From Desulfobacterales bacterium (lineage in GTDB: Bacteria; Desulfobacterota; DSM-4660; Desulfatiglandales; Desulfatiglandaceae): a stretch of 5,703 bases of DNA. Positions 1 to 5,541 of this stretch are shown one piece after another. A model generated the notes under the pieces. It did no database searches and was not told where the DNA came from. It worked only from the letters and a program-made list of their open reading frames with translations. Position 1 is the first letter of the stretch. The number at the start of each line of letters is the position of its first letter. The stretch lies in assembly GCA_021107495.1 (NCBI GenBank), contig JAIOSR010000406.1:1-5703 (forward strand). Direction: 5' to 3'. The position numbers were made by a program, and so were the translations under genes.

Positions 1-417
1 CCAAAGAGAATAGCTGGCGATAATAGTGAAGCGCTCCGATTTGCCTACCATGTCGGTTGTTAAACCGGTCTTGAGCATCTTTTTTCTAATTGCCCGACAC
101 GCGATACATGGATCAGGATCATTTTTTATGGAATCATCCGTCACTCCCACATCGTGCCATGTTATTTTAATGCCTCGTTTACTCCAATAGTTTTCAAGCC
201 TCTCAATTTCTTCATCAATGTACCTGTGAACCGGAAAAACCGCGGTATGTACCTCGAATTCAAATCCAAATTCGATTCCCGCTTTCAACATTAAATGCAA
301 AGCAAGAGATGAGTCCTTTCCTCCTGAATATAACAAAAAATTCCTGCTACCATCTAAACTCTCCAGTATGGACCGGTTATCTTCTTTCCATGAATCAAAG
401 CTTGGTTCCAGGCTCAT
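1..417 (-). CDS. PP-loop ATPase, TtcA-like (partial, 3' end beyond left edge)
   Basis: The first 139 residues of a protein of the N-type ATP pyrophosphatase (adenine nucleotide alpha-hydrolase) superfamily are visible, read from an ATG at 417 down to base 1 without a stop. Residues 31-36 are SGGKDS, the PP-loop that binds the ATP phosphates. Residues 104-107 are CIAC followed by a basic stretch (RAIRKK). This resembles the CxxC of TtcA-type tRNA thiolases, in which two such cysteines plus a later one hold an Fe-S cluster; the third would lie outside the window. Such enzymes adenylate a substrate, often a tRNA base, before a sulfur or nitrogen attack. The start is supported by an AAAGGGGA Shine-Dalgarno sequence (about 421-430) that overlaps the stop of the upstream enolase-family gene, 10 bases away, which implies co-transcription. 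The region after the CxxC (GKSERFTIIASYSLW) lacks the GHHRDD-type segment of true TtcA, so tRNA thiolation is only one possibility. The family call is firm, the substrate unknown. Confidence 0.85.
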   Translation of the reverse strand, partial: MSLEPSFDSWKEDNRSILESLDGSRNFLLYSGGKDSSLALHLMLKAGIEFGFEFEVHTAVFPVHRYIDEEIERLENYWSKRGIKITWHDVGVTDDSIKNDPDPCIACRAIRKKMLKTGLTTDMVGKSERFTIIASYSLW

Positions 418-427
418 ATCATCCCCT

Positions 428-1576
428 TTAAGCAAATGGTTTGAATAACGCTATGTCACTACTCAGCCGTGTCAAAGCTTCCCGGTTTATCTCGACGCCA
501 AGCCCCGGTCCGTCTAAGGGGCCTGCCTCACCTCCCGGGCCGAAAGAAACATGTTCAAGCGTAATATTTTCCTTTAATAAAAACGAATCGTAACAACCAT
601 CATAGAACAATGCATCGCGACAGAGAAGACAAAGCACCCTGCCCGCAGCGGAAAGTAATCCTGACTCGCCTAAGTGACAACCGACCTGAAAAGAAATCCC
701 GTTTTTTCGCAAATAGTCAATTATCCCGAGCGATTTTCTGAGACCACCACACTTGGATAATCTGACATTTACCATTTTATAGATATCTTCTTTAGCGATG
801 GTTTCCACGTCACTTAATGAACATGCCAGTTCATCGGCCACCAGGGTCACACCATTATTTTTCATAAGTTGTGCAAAATCAGGCAGGTCAGGTTCATCAG
901 GGGTCAAAGGTTGTTCAACAAAGCGGATATTATATTCCTTGAGGAGAGGCAGAAGCCTTCGGACTGAATCGAAGTCCCATGCATTGTTTGCATCTATCCT
1001 CAGGACATAATCCTCTCCAAATACCAATTTAATTGCTTCCAAAGAATTCTTGTTCTGTTGAAAATCCTTGCCCAGTTTCATTTTTATGTTATTAATCCCA
1101 ACACCCTTGATCAAGTTGCACATATTAAGTATTTTTTCTTTGTCCTCAAGGGTTATCATGGCTCCGTAGCAAACCCTGCTCGAAAAGAAATCCTGTGGAA
1201 AATATTGAATAACAGACCGGCCTTGCACCTTGCCCAACGCATCCAAAAGGGCCATCTCAAGGGCACAAATTGCGGAGTTATGTTCCTTTCCTTCAGGAAG
1301 ACCGTCTACAAAATCCCATATCTGCAAAACATCATTCAGTTTCCAGGGAAAAGAATCCTGCCTTATGAGAAGGCCCAGACTACCCATAGCACTTTCTTGT
1401 GATTCACCTGTGACTCCGGGTCTTGGCGCTCCCTCTCCGTAACCTGTTATCCTGCCGTTTTCGGCAATGACTTCAACAACGATGTTCTCCGCCGATGTCT
1501 TTGTACTCCGGGAATGAGAGAACGCCCCGGAAAACGGAAGAGATGTTTTATATGCCTTAACCCTGTCAATTACCAT
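428..1576 (-). CDS. Enolase-superfamily enzyme, muconate lactonizing / dipeptide epimerase-like
   Basis: This 382-residue protein has the usual length and layout of the mandelate racemase/muconate lactonizing enzyme family: an N-terminal capping domain (about 1-130) and a TIM-like barrel (about 135-370). These enzymes remove a proton alpha to a carboxylate and stabilise the enolate with Mg2+. The MLE-subgroup signature is complete: K165-x-K167 on the second barrel strand, metal ligands D195, E221 (in EQP) and D248 (in ADE), and K275 (in LSK) on the opposite face. The capping-domain loop GEGAPRPGVTGE (47-58) is the substrate-covering loop typical of the subgroup. The last strand carries GCHLGES (299-305) and not the DxD that dipeptide epimerases use to hold the alpha-amino group. 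The reaction could be epimerisation, cycloisomerisation or dehydration (o-succinylbenzoate synthase-like); no menaquinone genes are adjacent. The ATG start fits the family N-terminus but has no obvious Shine-Dalgarno sequence. It is first in an operon with the PP-loop ATPase. Confidence 0.9.
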   Translation of the reverse strand: MVIDRVKAYKTSLPFSGAFSHSRSTKTSAENIVVEVIAENGRITGYGEGAPRPGVTGESQESAMGSLGLLIRQDSFPWKLNDVLQIWDFVDGLPEGKEHNSAICALEMALLDALGKVQGRSVIQYFPQDFFSSRVCYGAMITLEDKEKILNMCNLIKGVGINNIKMKLGKDFQQNKNSLEAIKLVFGEDYVLRIDANNAWDFDSVRRLLPLLKEYNIRFVEQPLTPDEPDLPDFAQLMKNNGVTLVADELACSLSDVETIAKEDIYKMVNVRLSKCGGLRKSLGIIDYLRKNGISFQVGCHLGESGLLSAAGRVLCLLCRDALFYDGCYDSFLLKENITLEHVSFGPGGEAGPLDGPGLGVEINREALTRLSSDIALFKPFA

Positions 1577-1604
1577 TATTTCGGTCTTAGAAACCTGTGT
1601 TACA

Positions 1605-1639
1605 AGAGGTTAAACGGTTGAAAATATTAGAGGTTCAAC
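1605..1639 (-). promoter_or_regulatory. Possible promoter/operator of the enolase-PP-loop operon
   Basis: The inverted repeat GTTGAA (1617-1622) / TTCAAC (1634-1639) with an 11-base spacer, and two direct AGAGGTT copies (1605-1611, 1629-1635) spaced 24 bases apart, lie 29-63 bases upstream of the enolase-family start. On the minus strand a weak sigma-70-like pair overlaps them: TTGAAC (1638-1633) and TTTAAC (1614-1609) with an 18-base spacer, each matching 4 of 6 consensus positions. This is a pattern only; no regulator is encoded in the window. Confidence 0.25.
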
Positions 1640-1775
1640 TTGATAAGAGCCTTCCTTTTTGTTTGGGAGTGTAGTGGGATTAGCCTTATGTGTCAAGGAT
1701 AGAAACAATTTCGGTATCATGTGTGGCTGCCGGGTCAGAAATGATTGATCGCCGGCTAAAGGCAGGAAAATGTTT

Positions 1776-1805
1776 TTGACCTATGTCCGGAAGATCTGAT
1801 ATCTT
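1776..1805 (+). promoter_or_regulatory. Possible promoter of the DUF1786 gene
   Basis: TTGACC (1776-1781, 5 of 6 matches to the sigma-70 -35 box) is followed after 18 bases by TATCTT (1800-1805, 4 of 6). If used, it would give a leader of roughly 100 bases before the ATG at 1910. The match is modest and the lineage's promoter preferences are unknown. Confidence 0.25.
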
Positions 1806-1909
1806 AAAAATTTTGAGTAAGGCCTTAATCGAAATAGTCGGCACTTTAACGCCACGAAAAAGAGATGCGGGTTTCAGAGAAATCCGAATAGAATGGGAGA
1901 GAAAAATCC

Positions 1910-2986
1910 ATGAGCAGGTATTTGTTAATAGATATTGGTGCGGGAACAATGGACGTCCTCTACCATGATGAAGAATCAGGTATCCATTACAAGGCGGTTG
2001 TCAGGTCTCCTGTCATTAGTCTTGCAGAAAAGATAGAAGCGGTTAAGGGAAAACTGTTAATCACCGGAGTTGAAATGGGTGGAGGACCCATCTCAAAGGT
2101 TCTCAGCCGACGTGCAAGGGAGGCCGAGGTCATCATGTCATCCTCATCTGCCGCCACAATCCATCACAACCTGGACAGGGTGAGGTCATTGGGTATAAGA
2201 GTTATCGAAGATCATGAAGTGGACGATTTGTTAAAAAAAGAAGAATACGGAAGTCTCACCATCGGCGACCTTGAGGTTGACCGGTTACAAAACATTGTAG
2301 AAGGATTCGGGGTGCCATTTGATTTTGATGTTGTAGGGATATGCGCTCAGGACCACGGCGTGCCGCCTGACGGAGTATCTCACCTCGATTTTCGTCACAA
2401 TATTTTTAGCATCGGTCTGGATGAAAACCCGTATCCCCATAACCTTCTTTATAAGAGCAATGAACTACCGGCCACGTTTAGCCGGCTAACTGCTATCTCA
2501 AATAGTGCCATGGCATTGCCGGCCAAAGAAATTTACATCATGGACAGCGGCATGGCTGCAATCTTAGGGGCATCAATGGACATACGGGCGAGATCAAATG
2601 AAAAGATGTTGCTTTTAGATGTTGCGACCTCACACACTCTGGGCGCAGCCCTGGATGGAGATGAAATCGCCGCCTTTTTTGAATACCACACGCATGACAT
2701 AACGCTCAAACGTCTGGAGTCGCTGCTGGTGGAATTGGCCGAGGGGAAGCTGAAGCACGAAGAGATATTGGCGGAAGGAGGACACGGGGCTTATCATCGA
2801 AAGGCCCTCGGGTTTCAAAACGTTGAACTCATTCTGGCCACCGGTCCAAAACGCGGTCTGATGAAAGAATCAAGATTGCCGGTTGTTATGGGTGCACCCT
2901 TTGGGGACAATATGATGACCGGGACGGTGGGAATCCTCGAAGCCATTCGAAGGCGTAAAGGCCTGCGGTCGATGCAATACCTGTAA
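1910..2986 (+). CDS. DUF1786 family protein, ASKHA-like fold, function unknown
   Basis: This 358-residue protein opens with LLIDIGAGTMDV (5-16), the phosphate-1 type motif of actin/Hsp70/sugar-kinase (ASKHA) ATPases, with D8, G10, G12 and T13. Further glycine-rich segments follow: GVEMGGGP (53-60), LLLDVATSHTLGA (234-246) where a phosphate-2 loop would fall, GGHGAYH (290-296), and GAPFGDNMMTGTVG (328-341). I recognise the overall pattern as DUF1786, often labelled in databases as a putative pyruvate formate-lyase activating enzyme. That label is doubtful here, because there is no CxxxCxxC radical-SAM cluster motif anywhere in the protein. There is no signal peptide or membrane segment, so it is probably cytosolic. 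The ATG at 1910 follows a purine-rich GGGAGAG (1895-1901) at reasonable spacing. The gene is divergent from the enolase/PP-loop operon and convergent with cysK, so it is probably transcribed alone, ending at the hairpin after 3064. ATP binding is inferred from the fold; the reaction is unknown. Confidence 0.85.
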   Translation: MSRYLLIDIGAGTMDVLYHDEESGIHYKAVVRSPVISLAEKIEAVKGKLLITGVEMGGGPISKVLSRRAREAEVIMSSSSAATIHHNLDRVRSLGIRVIEDHEVDDLLKKEEYGSLTIGDLEVDRLQNIVEGFGVPFDFDVVGICAQDHGVPPDGVSHLDFRHNIFSIGLDENPYPHNLLYKSNELPATFSRLTAISNSAMALPAKEIYIMDSGMAAILGASMDIRARSNEKMLLLDVATSHTLGAALDGDEIAAFFEYHTHDITLKRLESLLVELAEGKLKHEEILAEGGHGAYHRKALGFQNVELILATGPKRGLMKESRLPVVMGAPFGDNMMTGTVGILEAIRRRKGLRSMQYL

Positions 2987-3063
2987 CATATGCAAAGTTC
3001 GTTATCTTTCGGATTAAAGCATAACAGCTCAATAAGTAGGGGCGTTATTCCTAATGGCCGGGC

Positions 3064-3096
3064 ATGCGGATCTCTTTTCAAAGAGGCGCATTTTTA
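3064..3096 (+). terminator. Intrinsic terminator downstream of the DUF1786 gene
   Basis: The stem ATGCG (3064-3068) pairs with CGCAT (3087-3091) and CTCTTT (3072-3077) with AAAGAG (3080-3085), with a small bulge and a short loop. A run of five T (3091-3095, its first base shared with the stem) follows directly. It lies about 78 bases after the DUF1786 stop on the same strand, as expected for a Rho-independent terminator. Confidence 0.6.
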
Positions 3097-3246
3097 TCTC
3101 TACAACGCATCTGCCACGCCCCAAATACCTTAACCAGTCGGCTTCCGACAGGCGGGACAGCCGAACATTATAGGAGCTATCTTTGAGGGGGCTGTCCGGA
3201 GCCGAATTGTAAAGAGGACCGCCGTGATTCGAGCCGTAGCAAGGTT

Positions 3247-3274
3247 ATGCGGCTCTTTGAAAAGAGTTCCGCAT
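3247..3274 (-). terminator. Hairpin downstream of cysK, possible terminator
   Basis: ATGCGG (3247-3252) pairs with CCGCAT (3269-3274) and CTCTTT (3253-3258) with AAAGAG (3261-3266). This is the inverted copy of the terminator hairpin at 3064 and lies about 29 bases past the cysK stop. Read on the minus strand the stem is followed by AACCTT and not a clean T-run, so intrinsic termination would be weak. A smaller hairpin, GCCCG/CGGGC (3289-3303), abuts the cysK stop codon. Confidence 0.4.
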
Positions 3275-3302
3275 GCCTCGACGTGATTGCCCGCATCTCG
3301 GG

Positions 3303-4232
3303 CTAATTCTTCAGGAAAAGATCGGTACTCAAATACCGCTCTCCGGTACTGGGCAGGATCACAACGATTTGTTTGTCTTTATTCTCGTCTCTTTTGGCAA
3401 TCCGAAGGGCGGCAGCAGTTGCAGCGCCCGAAGAAATCCCGCAAAGAATACCCTCGTGTCTGGCCATATACCTGGCCGTTTCAAAGGCTTCGTCATTGGA
3501 GACGGTTACGATCTCGTCAATTATGTCGGTGTTGAGCACTCGGGGCACGAAACCGGCCCCGATACCCTGGATTTTGTGGGGACCGGGCTTGCCTCCGGAG
3601 AGCACCGGCGAATCGCTGGGTTCCACTGCCACAGTCCTGAAAGATGATTTTTGTTCTTTGATCGCCTCCGAGACCCCGGTGATTGTGCCGCCTGTGCCCA
3701 CGCCGGCCACCAGAATGTCCACATTGCCGTTGGTGTCCCTCCAGATTTCCTTTGCCGTTGTCCTCCGGTGAATCTCCGGGTTTGCCGGGTTGCTGAATTG
3801 ATCAGGCATATAGGCATTTGGGGTCTCGGCGAGGATTTCACCTGCTCTCTGGATGGCCCCCTTCATACCCTCGCTTCCCGGTGTGAGTAACAGCTCCGCC
3901 CCTAAGTGCTTGAGGAGTTTTCTTCTTTCAATACTCATGGTGTCCGGCATGGTCAAGAGTAGGCGGTATTTTTTGGCCGCGCAGACGAAGGCCAGAGCTA
4001 TCCCGGTATTGCCGCTTGTAGGCTCTACGATCAAAGTGTCGGATCTAATCAGACCTTCTCTTTCCGCGGCCTCTATCATGGCCAGACCGATCCTGTCCTT
4101 CACGCTTCCTAAGGGATTCTTGAATTCCAGCTTGGCTAAGATGGTCGCAGGTAATCCCCCGGATATCTCATTCAGCCTGACTAAAGGTGTTGAACCGATG
4201 GTCCCGGTGATATCTGAAAAAATTTCAGCCAT
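3303..4232 (-). CDS. cysK: Cysteine synthase (O-acetylserine sulfhydrylase)
   Basis: This 309-residue fold-type II PLP enzyme, full length for the family, makes cysteine from O-acetylserine and sulfide in the cytosol. K45 in GSVKDR forms the Schiff base with PLP. TSGNT (72-76) is the substrate-carboxylate loop, GTGGT (179-183) binds the cofactor phosphate, GISSGAA (265-271) contacts the pyridine ring, and PSTGERYLST (294-303) is the conserved C-terminal segment. The N-terminus (DITGTIGSTPLVRL) is typical of CysK; there is no regulatory CBS domain as in cystathionine beta-synthase. The ATG at 4232 is preceded by a strong GGGGAGG and lies inside the end of cysE: the two genes share 8 bases (ATGGCTGA), so translation is probably coupled. 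Product O-acetylserine of CysE is the substrate here. CysM-type or O-phosphoserine use cannot be excluded from sequence, but the cysE linkage favours O-acetylserine. Confidence 0.96.
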   Translation of the reverse strand: MAEIFSDITGTIGSTPLVRLNEISGGLPATILAKLEFKNPLGSVKDRIGLAMIEAAEREGLIRSDTLIVEPTSGNTGIALAFVCAAKKYRLLLTMPDTMSIERRKLLKHLGAELLLTPGSEGMKGAIQRAGEILAETPNAYMPDQFSNPANPEIHRRTTAKEIWRDTNGNVDILVAGVGTGGTITGVSEAIKEQKSSFRTVAVEPSDSPVLSGGKPGPHKIQGIGAGFVPRVLNTDIIDEIVTVSNDEAFETARYMARHEGILCGISSGAATAAALRIAKRDENKDKQIVVILPSTGERYLSTDLFLKN

Positions 4233-5220
4233 GGTTTTCCTCCCCTTGGCTTTTTGTTACGGATCCTGAATTCGCTCCCTTGAAAATCAATTCCGGGGTC
4301 TTTAAAAAGACCTTGGTATCCGGAGGGACCGATTCGGTAATCCAGACGTTGCCGCCGATCACCGAACGGGCACCGATCAAGGTTTCTCCGCCAAGAATGG
4401 ACGCGCCCGCATATATGACCACATCATCCTCAATGGTGGGGTGACGTTTCTTGTTTCGAAGTTTCTGAAGGGTACCCCTGGGAAGGGAAAGGGCACCTAA
4501 TGTTACGCCCTGGTAAATTCTTACCCGGTCTCCGATCTCGCTGGTTTCGCCTATCACGACACCGGTACCGTGGTCGATAAAGAAGCTTTCGCCAATGTGG
4601 GCTCCGGGATGGATGTCGATGCCGGTCTGGCTTCGGGCATATTCAGTCATTATGCGCGGAAGCAGTGGAACGCCCTGCTCCCAGAGCTGATGGGCGATAC
4701 GGTAGATCGTGACTGCCAGTAGTCCGGGATAACTGAAGATAATTTCGTCATAACTTTTTACTGCCGGATCCCCCTCGTGAGCCGCGATAACATCCTTGGC
4801 AAGGGCCTTGCGCAATCCCGGCAGATCTTTCAATAAGTTGACGGCGGCTTCATGTCCCCTGTCAAGACACTGGGTGCAGGGTAGATCATAACGGAGGCAT
4901 TCATGACGAATGGAAAGTGTAATCTGTTCGGCTAAGGCCTCAAAAAATCCCGTGACCTCCTGTCCGAAGTAGTAACCGATGTTGATCCGGTCCACTCGTT
5001 CATTGATGAAATAGCCGGGATAGAGTATGCTTCTGGCCTTTTCAATGAGGGAAATGATCGATTCGCGTGAAGGAATGGGCTCCGGGCTCACATGCTCGAA
5101 ACACTCGCTGCCGTCACAGGAAAGCACAAGCTGATCGACGACGCCGGGGATTTCCCGCCGGTAGTGCTCCGTGCTTGACACCTCTATCTTGCATTGGTCT
5201 TCTTTTGGCATGTGCTCCAT
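4225..5220 (-). CDS. cysE: Serine O-acetyltransferase, long form
   Basis: The enzyme acetylates L-serine with acetyl-CoA, the committed step of cysteine synthesis. The predicted protein is 331 residues. I start it at the ATG at 5220 because AAGGGAGA lies 5-6 bases upstream; an in-frame ATG at 5265 would add 15 residues but has no ribosome binding site. An alpha-helical N-terminal part (about 1-195) precedes a left-handed beta-helix of hexapeptide repeats (about 200-305). Residues aligning with the E. coli active site are present: D151 in GDPA, D202 in DIHP, the D216-H217 pair in IDHGTG, and H260 in RHP. The N-terminal region is longer than in short bacterial forms and holds a CTQC pair (C115, C118). 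A 13-residue insertion (LPRGTLQKLRNKK) precedes RHP. The C-terminus is a charged tail ending in ENHG, without the terminal isoleucine that inserts into CysK in the classical cysteine synthase complex. It is the first gene of a cysE-cysK operon. Confidence 0.95.
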   Translation of the reverse strand: MEHMPKEDQCKIEVSSTEHYRREIPGVVDQLVLSCDGSECFEHVSPEPIPSRESIISLIEKARSILYPGYFINERVDRINIGYYFGQEVTGFFEALAEQITLSIRHECLRYDLPCTQCLDRGHEAAVNLLKDLPGLRKALAKDVIAAHEGDPAVKSYDEIIFSYPGLLAVTIYRIAHQLWEQGVPLLPRIMTEYARSQTGIDIHPGAHIGESFFIDHGTGVVIGETSEIGDRVRIYQGVTLGALSLPRGTLQKLRNKKRHPTIEDDVVIYAGASILGGETLIGARSVIGGNVWITESVPPDTKVFLKTPELIFKGANSGSVTKSQGEENHG

Positions 5221-5331
5221 GGGATTCTCCCTTGTTAGCCGGCGCCACAACCCTGCCCGCGGCATTTATGGCAATTTGTTTTTGGCTCCTCACAAAAATC
5301 TGTGGGTAATAATTTGTGTTTATAAGGGAAA
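5221..5331. other. cysE upstream leader and promoter region
   Basis: These 111 bases lie between cysE and the inverted-repeat element. On the minus strand TATAAA (5324-5319) is a candidate -10 box, but the matching -35 position (about 5347-5342) falls inside the element's terminal repeat and is a poor match. A short CACA/TGTG hairpin lies at 5291-5304. I see no T-box or riboswitch pattern. Confidence 0.3.
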
Positions 5332-5541
5332 GGGTTATGAGGTCTTTTCAGAGTGACTGTCGGGAGGCCTTCGTCATTTCACTGGGTTACGGAATGGGGG
5401 ACCCCCTGGCCCCGAGCCAAAGGCGAGGGGAACAGGGAGGGGGGAGGCATCACCCGTCCGTAACCCTTTGAAATGACACCCGCATAGCGGGATCTTCGAC
5501 AGGCCGTGAGACCCGGAATCGAGGAAAAGACTTCATAACCC
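5332..5541. repeat. 210-bp palindromic element with 18-bp terminal inverted repeats
   Basis: The left end GGGTTATGAGGTCTTTTC (5332-5349) is repeated inverted at 5524-5541 with one mismatch. A second pair of arms is nested inside: 5373-5393 and 5457-5477 match at 19 of 21 positions and carry GTCATTTCA and GGGTTACGGA. TGTCG (5358-5362) pairs with CGACA (5497-5501). The right arm holds a perfect CCCGC-ata-GCGGG hairpin (5479-5491) with no left-arm counterpart. The GC-rich centre has GGGGG-a-CCCCC (5396-5406) and CCCC...GGGG (5410-5430). There is no credible coding sequence, and no obvious flanking target duplication. It fits a non-autonomous miniature inverted-repeat element or a large structured intergenic repeat. 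Confidence 0.6.

Larger units (their letters stand above)
1577..1909. other. Divergent intergenic region, no convincing gene
   Basis: These 333 bases separate the minus-strand enolase/PP-loop operon from the plus-strand DUF1786 gene and should hold the promoters for both. Short open frames exist on both strands. One is a 61-codon plus-strand frame from 1783 that overlaps the DUF1786 start; it has no well-placed ribosome binding site and no recognisable protein signature. The part next to the enolase gene (about 1601-1640) contains direct and inverted repeats that could be an operator. I recognise no RNA gene or riboswitch here. Confidence 0.6.
3061..3277. repeat. Inverted-repeat-bounded intergenic element (MITE-like or paired hairpins)
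   Basis: Bases 3061-3091 and 3247-3277 are inverted copies of each other, 29 of 31 positions matching, sharing GGCATGCGGA, CTCTTTTCAAAGAG and CGCAT. Each arm is also a near-palindrome that folds on itself. The 155 bases between hold more complementary segments: GTCGG-ctt-CCGAC (3137-3149), GGACAGCC (3155-3162) with GGCTGTCC (3190-3197), and ATAG-gag-CTAT near 3170-3180. No protein is encoded. The size and terminal inverted repeats fit a miniature inverted-repeat transposable element, but I see no clear target-site duplication. The alternative is a pair of related terminators at a convergent gene junction. Confidence 0.55.

Noticed and set aside
1686..1949. 87-codon minus-strand frame in the divergent region
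   Set aside because: It overlaps the DUF1786 start and ribosome binding site on the other strand, with an unconvincing composition and no known motif.
1783..1968. 61-codon plus-strand frame ahead of the DUF1786 gene
   Set aside because: No well-placed ribosome binding site, 59-base overlap with a well-supported gene in another frame, and no recognisable domain.
3061..3277. CRISPR array or tRNA gene as explanation of the repeats
   Set aside because: There are only two inverted copies with no regular spacers, and no cloverleaf or T-arm set is present.
5221..5265. Upstream in-frame ATG that would extend CysE by 15 residues
   Set aside because: No Shine-Dalgarno sequence precedes 5265, while AAGGGAGA sits at good spacing before 5220; the extra residues are also not typical of the family.
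5281..5331. T-box or other cysteine-responsive riboswitch ahead of cysE
   Set aside because: The leader is short, with only a small CACA/TGTG hairpin and no T-box sequence or terminator/antiterminator pair.
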